DNA of 64,000 nucleotides from contig NZ_CP047895.1 in NCBI RefSeq assembly GCF_009913435.1, positions 2,178,501-2,242,500 on the forward strand. The letters are read 5' to 3'. This DNA is from Sphingomonas changnyeongensis (GTDB taxonomy: Bacteria; Pseudomonadota; Alphaproteobacteria; Sphingomonadales; Sphingomonadaceae). Below the pieces are notes generated by a model. That model made no database searches. It saw only the letters and a list, made by a program, of their open reading frames with translations, and was not told the DNA's origin. Shown here piece after piece: positions 30,805 to 40,118 of the stretch (the first letter of the stretch is position 1; the number at the start of each line of letters is the position of its first letter). The position numbers and the translations under genes are program-made.

Positions 30805-31829
30805 CAGACCGTCTCGGTCACTTTTTTCAGATGCGGCGGCGCATCAGGATCAAGCCCGCGCGCGACCGCGAGTTCGGCCGCCGCGCGGTAAAAGCTCTGC
30901 AGCTGGACGATTGGCGCAAGCATGGCAGGTGCCGCGACCGCTGGCAGCGCCGTCACCCCAGCCAGCGCCTTTCCGACCATGAACACCGGCGCGCCGCGCG
31001 CCGCCAGATCAGCGGCCAGCGCATCGATGCCGACCGCCGTTTCATCTTCCTGCCGGAAGATCAGCACCGGAAAGTCCGGCCCGATCAATGCCATCGGCCC
31101 GTGCCGCACCTCTGCCGCACTGTAGGCTTCGGCATGGATCTGGCAGGTTTCCTTGAACTTGAGCGCCGCCTCCTGCGCGATGCCCAGTCCCACACCCCGG
31201 CCAAGGACGAACAGCCCGCGCGCATCGCGCAGTCGCGCGACCAGCGGCGTCCAGTCGCACGCCTGCGCTGCCGCCAGCAGGTCGGGCAGACGGACGAGAT
31301 CGGCCGCCGGTTCGCCGGCCCAACCGTCCACCAGCTGGGCGAGGCCGGCCAGGCTGGCGATGCAGGATTTGGTCGCCGCGACGCTCAGCTCCCGACCGGC
31401 ATGGAGCGGAAACAGCCAGTCGGCGCGGGCGGCGAGCGGCGAATCGGCGACATTCACGAACGCCGCAATCCCGGCCCCGCCATCGGCCGCGGCATCCACG
31501 GTGGCGAGCAGATCGGGGCTGGCCCCAGACTGCGACACGGCTATGCACAAGGCCCGGCCCGCGCGCGGCGTGACGCCGTAAACCGACGCAGTCGAGGGCG
31601 CGGCCGACACGACGGGGATGCCGAGCCGGGTTTCGATCAGATATTTCGCATAGGTGGCGGCATGATCAGAGCTGCCGCGCGCACAGGTCATCACCATGGG
31701 CGGCGGGGCAGCGCGAAGCATCGCCGCGAGTTCGGCCACGCGGCCGGCATTGGCGGCGAGCAGCCGGGCCACGACTTCGGGCGCCTCGGCGGCCTCGATC
31801 TGCATGCGGGTGGTGCCGGCGGTGCTCAC
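30804..31829 (-). CDS. nagB: Glucosamine-6-phosphate deaminase, SIS-domain type (NagB-II)
   Basis: A 341-residue protein with two SIS domains (ARGSSDHAATYAKYLIE; FVLGRGVGLGIAQEAALKFK) and a C-terminal end like the isomerase part of GlmS. It lacks the glutaminase domain. This is the NagB-II class that converts glucosamine-6-P to fructose-6-P and ammonia in many alpha- and gammaproteobacteria. GTG start overlapping the GntR stop (GTGA); coupled to nagA downstream. Confidence 0.92.
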   Translation of the reverse strand: MSTAGTTRMQIEAAEAPEVVARLLAANAGRVAELAAMLRAAPPPMVMTCARGSSDHAATYAKYLIETRLGIPVVSAAPSTASVYGVTPRAGRALCIAVSQSGASPDLLATVDAAADGGAGIAAFVNVADSPLAARADWLFPLHAGRELSVAATKSCIASLAGLAQLVDGWAGEPAADLVRLPDLLAAAQACDWTPLVARLRDARGLFVLGRGVGLGIAQEAALKFKETCQIHAEAYSAAEVRHGPMALIGPDFPVLIFRQEDETAVGIDALAADLAARGAPVFMVGKALAGVTALPAVAAPAMLAPIVQLQSFYRAAAELAVARGLDPDAPPHLKKVTETV

Positions 31830-32593
31830 AGCGCGTTCAGCTCTGCAACAAAGTCATAGGCGTCGCCGCGATACCAGCTGTGGGTCATCTCGACCGCGCG
31901 GCCATCGTCCAGAAAGCCGCGCCGCTCGATGAACAGGCCCGGCGCGCCGGCCGAAACCTGCAACAGCCCGGCCTGTTCGCGGTTGAACAGCACCGCGCGC
32001 AACCGCTGCAGCGCCCGCACCGGCCGGTTGCCGGCCGCATCCAGCGCCGCATAGAGCGAGTCGCTGACCGCATCGACATCGCCCAGACAGTCCCCGGCGA
32101 TCGTCGACTGTTCAAGGGCCATTGGCGAGCCATCGGCAAAGCGGATGCGGTGGAACCGGTAGACCGGCGTGCCCGGCGACAGCCCCAAAGTCAGCGACTC
32201 ATCGGGCGTGACCGCGCCGCGCGCCCGCAGCAGCCATTCGCTGCTCGGCGCGCGGCCGCGGGCGATCATGTCCTCGGAAAAGGAGGTGAGCTTGGCGAAC
32301 TGTTTTTCGACGCGGCCGGCAACGAAGGTGCCCGCCCCCTGCCGCCGGGTCAGCAGCCCTTCGGCCACCAGCCCGTCCAGCGCCTTGCGCACGGTGATGC
32401 GCGACACCCCGAAGTCGCGGGCCAGATCGCGTTCGGGGGGCAGCGCATCCTGGGGCTTCAGCTGGCGCTGCTCGATGGCGCGGCGCAGCGCATCCTGCAG
32501 CCGCAGATAGAGCGGGCCGGCCGCCTGCCCGTCCCCGGACTGCTTGTTCCCGGCCCGCTTCTCGAGCGTGACGACATCCTGCAACAGCCCCAT
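31826..32593 (-). CDS. nagQ: GntR/HutC-family regulator of GlcNAc use (NagQ-like)
   Basis: A 255-residue repressor. The N-terminal winged helix reads LPPERDLARDFGVSRITVRK, followed by a UTRA effector domain (SEDMIARGRAPSSEWLLRAR onward), as in HutC-type GntR proteins. NagQ-type regulators usually bind an amino sugar phosphate and control nag genes. The ATG at 32593 has GGGAGG upstream; the frame extends further upstream but has no family resemblance. Divergent from the TonB receptor with two similar 14-bp motifs between them. Confidence 0.88.
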   Translation of the reverse strand: MGLLQDVVTLEKRAGNKQSGDGQAAGPLYLRLQDALRRAIEQRQLKPQDALPPERDLARDFGVSRITVRKALDGLVAEGLLTRRQGAGTFVAGRVEKQFAKLTSFSEDMIARGRAPSSEWLLRARGAVTPDESLTLGLSPGTPVYRFHRIRFADGSPMALEQSTIAGDCLGDVDAVSDSLYAALDAAGNRPVRALQRLRAVLFNREQAGLLQVSAGAPGLFIERRGFLDDGRAVEMTHSWYRGDAYDFVAELNAL

Positions 32594-32625
32594 ATGCGAC
32601 GCCTCCCTTGGTTCGACACCTATAA

Positions 32626-32639
32626 CCAATATCGGACCA
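32626..32639 (-). promoter_or_regulatory. Candidate NagQ operator, site 1
   Basis: Read on the minus strand this is TGGTCCGATATTGG, differing by one base from the motif at 32726-32739 on the plus strand. The two face opposite ways in the gap between the GntR gene and the TonB receptor gene, which suggests regulation of both transcripts by the same protein. Confidence 0.5.
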
Positions 32640-32725
32640 TTGCCAGCCCAAAAATGCATTTTTCTGTCATGACTTTGCAAGAATCCCCCTTGACGGTGAT
32701 GCCAATGCATATGATGAACTGCATC

Positions 32726-32739
32726 TGGTCCCATATTGG
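32726..32739 (+). promoter_or_regulatory. Candidate NagQ operator, site 2
   Basis: TGGTCCCATATTGG, 13 of 14 identical to the inverted site at 32626-32639. It lies 47 bp upstream of the TonB receptor start in an AT-rich promoter-like segment. Confidence 0.5.
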
Positions 32740-32785
32740 TAGCTTATTGGAAATGTCCAAAGGCCGCCGTCAACGGGAGGGGGAA

Positions 32786-35536
32786 ATGATGACCAAGCAT
32801 AATCACCTGTTCAGCGCGGCCAGCCTGGCGGCGATCTTGATTGCCGGCACGCCCGGCGCGGTCCTTGCAGCATCACCGGACGCTGCAGCGGATGTGGCAG
32901 CGGCCGACCCGGCTCAGACGGCCGCAGCCCAGAACAGCGGCAGCCAGAACAGCGGCGGCCAGAATGGCGACGAGATCGTCGTCCAGGGCTTTCGCAGCTC
33001 GATCGCCCAGTCGCTCCAGGCCAAAAGACTGACCGACATGGTTGCCGATGTGCTGTCGGCCGAGGATATCGGCAAATTCCCCGACAAGAATGTCGCCGAA
33101 GCACTGCAGCGCGTGCCAGGCATCGTCATCAACCGCGAGTTTGGCGAAGGCGAGCGCGTATCTCTGCGCGGCACCGCGCCGAACCTGACCAAGACGCTGG
33201 TCAACGGCCATGGCATCGCCACCGCAGACTGGTTCATCCTCGACCAGCTGTCGGCGACGCGCTCGTTCAACTATCTGACGCTGCCGTCGGAAATCGTCGG
33301 CAAGCTGGAAGTGTTCAAAAGCCCGCAGGCCGATATCGAAGAAGGCGGCATCGGCGGCACGATCAACGTCAATACCCGCCGCCCGCTCGATCTCGACCGC
33401 TGGACGGTCTCGGCCTCGGCACAGGCTGTCTATACCGAGCGTTCGGGCAAGGTCGATCCGCAGGCCTCGGGCATGGTCAGCTGGAAAAATGCTGACGAAA
33501 CGTTCGGCATCCTGCTGGGCGCGGTCTATCAGAAGCGCCAGATCCGCCGCGACGGTGTGGAAGTGCTCGGCTATCAGGACGTGACGGTCGGCGGCCAGAC
33601 GGCGCAGATCCCAGCACTCATCGGCTCGGCACTGTTCCAGCAGACCCGTGAACGCTATGGCGGCAACATCGAGCTGCAGTTCAAGCCGTCCGACGATCTG
33701 GAGATCATCGCGACCGGGCTTTATTCGCGCTTCAACGCCGACAATGTGAACGCCAACTATCTCGCCTGGACATCGAACGCGCTGGGCGGCGGCGGCACGC
33801 TTACCAACCCGACCGTCGCCAACGGCACCGTCGTCCGCGGCACCGTGACCTCGACGCCCGGCGGCCGCGCCGCCGTGTACGACGTGATCGACCGCGATGC
33901 CTTTGCCGACACCTGGTCGGGCGATCTGGACGTGACCTGGCAGGTCGGCGACAGCGCGCGACTGCACCTGAAGGGCGGCTACACCAAGGCCAAGGGCGCG
34001 ACCAACTCCCAGCCCTTTTACGAAGGTGCGGCGCCCGGGGCCTTCACCTTCGACATCACCGGCCGCGTGCCCCAGGTGCGCTTTACCGGCATCGATCCCA
34101 ACCGGCCGTCGGACCTGATCTTCGACTTCGCGTCGCTGCACAAGATCGACAATATCGACGAGGAAACCTATTTCTACGCCGACCTTGAAAAAGACGTCGA
34201 CTGGGGCCCGATCACGGCGCTCAAGTTCGGCGGCAAATATACCGACCATCTGCGCGAGGCGCGGTTCCTAGCGACCACGTTCGGCGGCTTCTTCATCCCG
34301 CTGAGCACGCGGGGCTGTGGCGGAGCGCCCTGCACCTCGGCCAGCTTTGCCGGCGGCAGCCTGCCGGATGATTTCCTCGCCAACATAGCCCTGCCCGGCA
34401 CGCTCACCAGCTATTTCGCGGTCGACCGGGGCAAGCTGCGCTCGATCCTCAACGGCCAGCCGGCCTCGGTGCGCGAGCGGGTGATCAACCCGCCGGAGAA
34501 TTATTCGATCACCGAGCGCACCTATGGCGGCTATGTGATGGCCAAGATCGGCGGCGAGGGTGAAAAGGTCCGCGGGAACTTTGGCGTGCGCATCATCCGC
34601 ACCGACCAGATTTCGCGCGGCAATCTGCTCGGCGTGCCGGCCAACACGCCGGGTGCGATCGCCAATCCGTTCGGCACCTATCTGCCCGTCGAGATCAACC
34701 AGTCCTATACCGACATCCTGCCGAGCGCGAACCTGGCGTTCGACGTCAGCCCGACCGTCGTCGTCCGCGTCGCGGCGGGCCGCACGGTCACGCGGCCCGA
34801 CTATACCGACATCGTCCCGCGCGTCAGCCTCAACCCCGGCGCGCTCACCGGCGACGGCGGTGATCCCAATGTCCGTCCCTATCGCGCCAATGGTGCGGAC
34901 CTGAGCATCGAATGGTATCCGGACCGCGACACCATCGTCGCCGCCGCGCTTTATTACCGCGACATCCAGTCCTACATCGTCAACCGCACGGTGCAGGAGC
35001 GCTTCCCGGTGCAGACCGGCACGCCCAACCTGTCGCGATGCACGCTGATCAATGCCGGCCAGCAGCTCTATAACTGCCTGTTCGACATCAACCGCCGCTC
35101 GAACGGCGCGGGCGGCACCAACAAGGGCTTCGAACTGCAGGTGTCGCGGCCGATCTGGGGCGGCTTCGGCGCGGTGGTCAACTATACCTATTCAGATGCC
35201 CAGTCTGAATCGGGTGATCCGATCCCCGGCAACTCCAAGCATGCGCTCAACCTGACCGGCTATTACGAGAATGACCGGCTGTCGGCGCGCCTGTCCTACA
35301 ACTATCGCTCGGCCTTCTTCATCAACATCGACCGCGCCTCGCCGCTCAACCAGGCGGCTACCGACACGCTTGACGCCTCGATCAGCTACAAGCTGACCGA
35401 CAATGTCTCGCTGACGGCCGATGCGGTCAACCTGACCAACACCAAGATTTTCCAATATGCCGGAACCACCGACCGGTTCCGCGCCCTGTATGACAATGGG
35501 CGGATCTTCTATGCCGGGGTGCGCGTCCGCTACTGA
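32786..35536 (+). CDS. TonB-dependent receptor, chitooligosaccharide/GlcNAc uptake type
   Basis: A 916-residue outer-membrane receptor. Signal peptide to about residue 30, a Gln/Ser/Gly-rich linker, TonB-box-like DEIVVQGFRSSIAQSLQAKR, plug domain (AEDIGKFPDKNVAEALQRVP, VSLRGTAPNLTKTLVNG), barrel, and a terminal aromatic strand IFYAGVRVRY. The GKFPDKNVAEALQR signature marks the TonB receptor class that takes up carbohydrates in xanthomonads and sphingomonads. ATG 32786, or 32789, follows GGAGG. The nag genes around it indicate GlcNAc oligomers as substrate. Followed after 8 bp by the GH20 gene. Confidence 0.93.
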   Translation: MMTKHNHLFSAASLAAILIAGTPGAVLAASPDAAADVAAADPAQTAAAQNSGSQNSGGQNGDEIVVQGFRSSIAQSLQAKRLTDMVADVLSAEDIGKFPDKNVAEALQRVPGIVINREFGEGERVSLRGTAPNLTKTLVNGHGIATADWFILDQLSATRSFNYLTLPSEIVGKLEVFKSPQADIEEGGIGGTINVNTRRPLDLDRWTVSASAQAVYTERSGKVDPQASGMVSWKNADETFGILLGAVYQKRQIRRDGVEVLGYQDVTVGGQTAQIPALIGSALFQQTRERYGGNIELQFKPSDDLEIIATGLYSRFNADNVNANYLAWTSNALGGGGTLTNPTVANGTVVRGTVTSTPGGRAAVYDVIDRDAFADTWSGDLDVTWQVGDSARLHLKGGYTKAKGATNSQPFYEGAAPGAFTFDITGRVPQVRFTGIDPNRPSDLIFDFASLHKIDNIDEETYFYADLEKDVDWGPITALKFGGKYTDHLREARFLATTFGGFFIPLSTRGCGGAPCTSASFAGGSLPDDFLANIALPGTLTSYFAVDRGKLRSILNGQPASVRERVINPPENYSITERTYGGYVMAKIGGEGEKVRGNFGVRIIRTDQISRGNLLGVPANTPGAIANPFGTYLPVEINQSYTDILPSANLAFDVSPTVVVRVAAGRTVTRPDYTDIVPRVSLNPGALTGDGGDPNVRPYRANGADLSIEWYPDRDTIVAAALYYRDIQSYIVNRTVQERFPVQTGTPNLSRCTLINAGQQLYNCLFDINRRSNGAGGTNKGFELQVSRPIWGGFGAVVNYTYSDAQSESGDPIPGNSKHALNLTGYYENDRLSARLSYNYRSAFFINIDRASPLNQAATDTLDASISYKLTDNVSLTADAVNLTNTKIFQYAGTTDRFRALYDNGRIFYAGVRVRY

Positions 35537-35544
35537 GGCCCCCA

Positions 35545-37593
35545 ATGCCCGGTCCCATGATCCGTCCGGTCGCCAAGGCCGTGGTCGCCGCCCTGATCGG
35601 GCTGGCGGCCCCGGCGGCGGCGCAATCTCTCCACCTGCTGCCGCAACCGGCCCGGATCCGGGTCGATGGCGGCAGTTTTTTTGTCTCCGCATCGACCCCG
35701 CTGACCGGCGATGCCGATGCGGCGGCGGCCTTTGCCGATCTGATGCGGCGCACGACGGGCATCGCGCCCGTGATCCGTGCCAACGGTGCCGGCAGCCCGG
35801 CGATCAGGTTCCGCCGCGATCCGGCGCTGCAACCCGAGGCTTACCGCGTGGTTGCCACGCCGCGCGGCGTGACCGTGACGGGCGGCGACCGCGCCGGGCT
35901 GTATTACGGGGCCGTCACCCTGTGGCAGCTGGCGACCCGGCCGGGCCGCACCGGCGAGCTGCCGGCGGTCCGGATCGACGACCAGCCGCGCTTCGGCTGG
36001 CGCGGCATGATGCTCGATTCCGCCCGCCACCCCCAGTCGCCGGCATTCATCCGTCGCTTCATCGAATGGATGGCGGTCAACAAGCTCAACCGGTTTCACT
36101 GGCATCTGGTCGACGATCAGGGCTGGCGGCTGGAGATCCGCAAATATCCGCGGCTGACCGCGATCGGCGGCACCCGCCTGCCCGCGACAGCTCCGGGTGC
36201 ACCGCCGCTGCCGCCGGTCACCGGCCATTACACGCAGGATGATGTGCGCGACATTGTCGCCTTCGCCGCCGCGCGGGGCGTGACCGTGGTGCCCGAGATC
36301 GAGCTGCCCGGCCATGCGCTGTCGGCGCTGCGCGCCTATCCCGAACTGGGCATGGGCGTGACCCCGCCGCCGGGCATCGAATCCCATTGGGGCGTGTTCC
36401 CCTGGCTCTATGCGCCTGATGAACGGACGATCGCCTTTCTGGAGGATGTGTTCGCCGAGGTGATCGCGCTGTTCCCATCGCGCGAGATCCATGTCGGCGG
36501 GGACGAGGCGATCAAGGACCAGTGGCGCGCAGATCCGCGCGTGCAGGCGCGGATCCGCGAACTGGGCGTCGGCGACGAAGCGGGGCTGCAGAACTGGATG
36601 ATCGGCCGCATCGGCCAGTATCTGGCCCGCCATGGCCGCAGGCTAATCGGCTGGGACGAGATTCTGGACGCGCCCCTGCCCGGCGATGCCATCGTGATGT
36701 CGTGGCGCGGGCGCGAAGGTGCCGAACAGGCGGCGGCGCGCGGGCATGACACGATCCTGGCCGCAGCACCCGCTTTGTATTTCGACCATCGCCAGGGCGA
36801 GGGCCCGGCCGAGCCGCCGGGGCGCGGCAGGGTGCAGGATCTGGCGAGCGTGATTGCCGTGAAGCCGCTGGGCGACCGGCCGGGCAGGGCGCTGCTCAGG
36901 CATCTGCGCGGGCTGCAGGGGCAGGTGTGGACCGAACATGTCCGCACCGAGGACCGGGTGGCGTGGATGGCATTTCCGCGCGCGCTGGCGGTTGCCGAAA
37001 TCGGCTGGGCGGGCGCGGCCGACTATCCTGACTTTCTTGCGCGGCTGGCTCCCCAGCTTGGCCGCATGACGCCGCTCGGCCTTGTGGCTGCCGATACCGC
37101 CTTTCGGGACGCAGCCGGCGGCGCTGTGCCCTCCACGCCGGACCGGGTGTCGAGCACCGCCCTGCGCAGCTGCACAGGGCGGCTGCCGCTCTATCTGGAG
37201 GATGACTATCCGGCAGCAGGCGAGCGGGCGCGGTTCCTGATCGACATTCTGGATCCCTGCTGGCGGTGGGACGATGCGCCGACAAACGGCGCCCACGCGA
37301 TTGCCGTGCATGTCGGGCAGCTGCCGTTCAACTTTCAGGTCGGGGGTGATCGTGACACCATCCGCTTCCGCCCGCCCGCGACGCCAGCCGGCGAGATCGA
37401 GGTGCGCACCGGCAGCTGCGACGGCGAACCGGTCGCCCGCCTGCCGCTCCAGCCCGCGACCGGCAATCCGGGCGTGACGATCCTGACCGCGCCGCTGCCG
37501 CCGCTGCAGGACAAGGCGACGCTGTGCCTGACCTACACCGCCTGGGGGCCAGACCCGCTCTGGGCGATCGAGCAAGTGAGACTGATCAAGTGA
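35545..37593 (+). CDS. Beta-N-acetylhexosaminidase, glycoside hydrolase family 20
   Basis: A 682-residue exported enzyme. A signal peptide ends near residue 26, then a GH20b-type N-terminal domain, then the catalytic barrel with NRFHWHLVDDQGWRLEI and the catalytic Asp-Glu pair in IHVGGDEAIKDQW. WDEILDA and the WTEHVRTE segment are also family features. It releases terminal GlcNAc from chitooligosaccharides, using the substrate acetamido group. An extra C-terminal beta domain (after about 530) carries several cysteines. Overlaps the PTS fusion gene by 4 bp. Confidence 0.93.
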   Translation: MPGPMIRPVAKAVVAALIGLAAPAAAQSLHLLPQPARIRVDGGSFFVSASTPLTGDADAAAAFADLMRRTTGIAPVIRANGAGSPAIRFRRDPALQPEAYRVVATPRGVTVTGGDRAGLYYGAVTLWQLATRPGRTGELPAVRIDDQPRFGWRGMMLDSARHPQSPAFIRRFIEWMAVNKLNRFHWHLVDDQGWRLEIRKYPRLTAIGGTRLPATAPGAPPLPPVTGHYTQDDVRDIVAFAAARGVTVVPEIELPGHALSALRAYPELGMGVTPPPGIESHWGVFPWLYAPDERTIAFLEDVFAEVIALFPSREIHVGGDEAIKDQWRADPRVQARIRELGVGDEAGLQNWMIGRIGQYLARHGRRLIGWDEILDAPLPGDAIVMSWRGREGAEQAAARGHDTILAAAPALYFDHRQGEGPAEPPGRGRVQDLASVIAVKPLGDRPGRALLRHLRGLQGQVWTEHVRTEDRVAWMAFPRALAVAEIGWAGAADYPDFLARLAPQLGRMTPLGLVAADTAFRDAAGGAVPSTPDRVSSTALRSCTGRLPLYLEDDYPAAGERARFLIDILDPCWRWDDAPTNGAHAIAVHVGQLPFNFQVGGDRDTIRFRPPATPAGEIEVRTGSCDGEPVARLPLQPATGNPGVTILTAPLPPLQDKATLCLTYTAWGPDPLWAIEQVRLIK

Positions 37594-40118
37594 CACCTTT
37601 TCTCGCGCCGCTTGGCGGCTGGCTGATGCCGCTGCACGAGGTTGCCGATCCGGTCTTTGCCAGCGGGTCGATGGGGCCGGGCATCGCGATCGACCCGCTT
37701 GACGGCCTGGTCACGGCCCCACTCGCGGGAACGGTGGTAGCAGTCGCCCGCACCGGCCATTCAGTGACCATCGCGGCCGGGGACGGGACGACGATCCTCA
37801 TCCATATCGGCCTCGACACGGTGGCGTTGGGCGGGGCCGGTTTTACTCCGCAAGTGGCGGAAGGGGCGCAGGTCGCGCCCGGCGATCCGCTGATCTGCTT
37901 CGACCTCGACCATGTCGCCCGCGCTGCGCGGTCGGTCGTCACGCCGATCGTCGTGATTGGCGAGGGCGACCGGATGCTGATCGACCAGAACGCCAGGCTG
38001 GTGACCGCTGGTGCTGCGATCGGCCATGTCGTGCCGGGTGCACCGCCCCCCGCTTCTCCAGCCGTCCCCGCAGCACCGGCAAGGCCGGCCGCCAGACGTG
38101 AGCTGGTGCTGGCAATGGCCAACGGCATTCATGCCCGCCCGTCGGCGCGGATCGTTGCCGCGCTCCGCCCCTATGCCGCCGATGTCGCGATCCTGACGGG
38201 CGCGCGGCGGGCAAGCGCGCGCAGCACGGTGGCGCTGCTGACCTTGGCCGCGCGGCACGGCGACCGGCTGACCATCGAGGCGCATGGCCCCGATGCCGAG
38301 GCGGCAGCCGATGCGCTGTTCGCGCTCATCGACAGCGGCATGGGCGAAGCCGCCGATCATCCGCCGCCGGTCCGCGCCCATGCTCCGCCCCCGGCGATGG
38401 GCGCATCGCAGCGCGCGGGCGACCTGATCCTGGGCGTCACGGGAGCCCCGGGGCTGGCAATCGGGGTCGCCGCAAAGTTCCGCCGCGCCGAGCTTGCCGT
38501 GCCCGAAACCGGTGGTCCTGCCCCCGAAGAACGCGCCGCACTCGACCGCGCCCGCGCCGCCGTTGCCGCCCGGCTTGACACACATGGACACGGCCCGATG
38601 GCCGACATTGCCGCCGCGCACCGCGCGCTGGTCGACGATCCAGAACTCGCCGACGCTGCCGGAAAATCCATCGATGCGGGGGCGAGCGCAGCCTTTGCCT
38701 GGCGGCGCGCGGTGCGCGACTGTCAGGCGGCGCTGGCGGCAACCGGCGACGCCCTGCTGATCGAGCGGATCGACGATCTGGCCGATATCGAGCGGCAGGT
38801 GATCGCCGAACTGGTCTGCGCGGGAACGGCGCACGCGCCCCTGCCCTCAGCAGCCCCCCCGCACTCAGCCGTCCCCCTGCCCCGCGCAGCCATCCTGATT
38901 GCCGATGATCTGCTGCCCAGCGAGTTTCAGGCGCTCGACACCGGCCGTCTCGCCGGTATCGCGCTGGCGCGGGGCGGCCCGACCTCGCATGTCGCGATCC
39001 TGGCCGCTGCGGCGGGCGTGCCGATGCTCGTCGCGCTCGGGCCGGATGTGCTCGCGATCGCCGATGGCCAGCCGCTCATTCTCGATGCCGATGCCGGGCT
39101 GGACACCGCACCCGACGAGCTGCGGCTTGACGCCGCGGCCCAGCGGCTGGCGGCCGCGCGCGCGGCGCGGGCTGAGGCACTGGCCGAGGCGCATCGTCCG
39201 GCGATGACGCGCGACGGCACCCATATCGAGGTGTTCGCCAATCTCGGCTCGGCCGCCGAAGCGGGGCGCGCAGTGGCGGGCGGGGCGGAAGGCTGCGGGC
39301 TGCTGCGCACCGAGTTCCTGTTTCTTGACCGCGCCGACGCGCCGGGCGAGGCGGAACAGGCGCGCATCTATGGCGAGATCGCCGCCGCACTGGCCGACCG
39401 GCCGCTGATCGTGCGCACCTTCGACATTGGCGGCGACAAGCCCGCCCCCTATCTGCCGATGGCGACCGAGGACAATCCTGCGCTGGGCTTGCGCGGCGTG
39501 CGTCTCAACCTGGCGCGGCAGGATCTGCTCGACACCCAGCTGCGCGCGATCCTTGCCGGGGTGCCGGCGCCCCAGCGGCGGATCATGGTGCCGATGGTGA
39601 TCGAACCCGCCGAACTTGCCGCGGTGCGCGACCGGCTGCGCGCGGCCGAGCGGACGCTGGGTATCGACCGCCCCACGCCGCTTGGCGTGATGGTCGAGAC
39701 CCCGGCGGCGGCACTGGGGGCCGATGCCATTGCGCGCGAGGCCGATTTCCTGTCGATCGGGAGCAACGACCTTACCCAATATGCCCTTGCGTGCGACCGG
39801 GGAAATCCGGCGACCGCCGCGCGGGTCGATGCGCTTCACCCGGCGGTGCTGCGCCTGATCGCGCTTGCAGCCGAGGGCGCGGCCCGGCACGGTCGCTGGA
39901 TCGGCGTGTGCGGTGGCATCGCGTCCGATCCGCTCGCCACACCGCTGCTGATCGGGCTGGGCGTGACCGAGCTGTCGGTTGCCATCGACCAGATCGCGCC
40001 GGTCAAGGCGCGGCTGCGCATGCTCGACCTGCCCGCCTGCCGCGATCTCGCGCGCACGGCGCTCTGCCTGCCCGATGCCCGCGCCGTGCGCGCCCTTGCC
40101 CAGGAGTTTGCCCGATGA
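37590..40118 (+). CDS. PTS EIIA(Glc-type)-HPr-enzyme I fusion protein
   Basis: An 842-residue cytoplasmic protein with three PTS modules in one chain. EIIA covers residues 1-150 (phosphorylated His in ILIHIGLDTVALGG). HPr covers about 170-250 (His in MANGIHARPSARIV). Enzyme I runs from about 275 to the end (active His in RGGPTSHVAILA, PEP-binding MVETPAAA and LSIGSNDLTQY). It moves phosphate from PEP to the NagE transporter. Family members in alpha- and gammaproteobacterial nag loci are sometimes called NagF or PtsP. GTG start overlapping the GH20 stop (GTGA); ATGA overlap with nagE. Confidence 0.92.
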   Translation: MTPFLAPLGGWLMPLHEVADPVFASGSMGPGIAIDPLDGLVTAPLAGTVVAVARTGHSVTIAAGDGTTILIHIGLDTVALGGAGFTPQVAEGAQVAPGDPLICFDLDHVARAARSVVTPIVVIGEGDRMLIDQNARLVTAGAAIGHVVPGAPPPASPAVPAAPARPAARRELVLAMANGIHARPSARIVAALRPYAADVAILTGARRASARSTVALLTLAARHGDRLTIEAHGPDAEAAADALFALIDSGMGEAADHPPPVRAHAPPPAMGASQRAGDLILGVTGAPGLAIGVAAKFRRAELAVPETGGPAPEERAALDRARAAVAARLDTHGHGPMADIAAAHRALVDDPELADAAGKSIDAGASAAFAWRRAVRDCQAALAATGDALLIERIDDLADIERQVIAELVCAGTAHAPLPSAAPPHSAVPLPRAAILIADDLLPSEFQALDTGRLAGIALARGGPTSHVAILAAAAGVPMLVALGPDVLAIADGQPLILDADAGLDTAPDELRLDAAAQRLAAARAARAEALAEAHRPAMTRDGTHIEVFANLGSAAEAGRAVAGGAEGCGLLRTEFLFLDRADAPGEAEQARIYGEIAAALADRPLIVRTFDIGGDKPAPYLPMATEDNPALGLRGVRLNLARQDLLDTQLRAILAGVPAPQRRIMVPMVIEPAELAAVRDRLRAAERTLGIDRPTPLGVMVETPAAALGADAIAREADFLSIGSNDLTQYALACDRGNPATAARVDALHPAVLRLIALAAEGAARHGRWIGVCGGIASDPLATPLLIGLGVTELSVAIDQIAPVKARLRMLDLPACRDLARTALCLPDARAVRALAQEFAR

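Noticed and set aside
31880..32785. Upstream in-frame extension of the nag TonB receptor
   Set aside because: It is antisense to the GntR gene. The signal peptide and ribosome-binding site place the start at 32786-32789.
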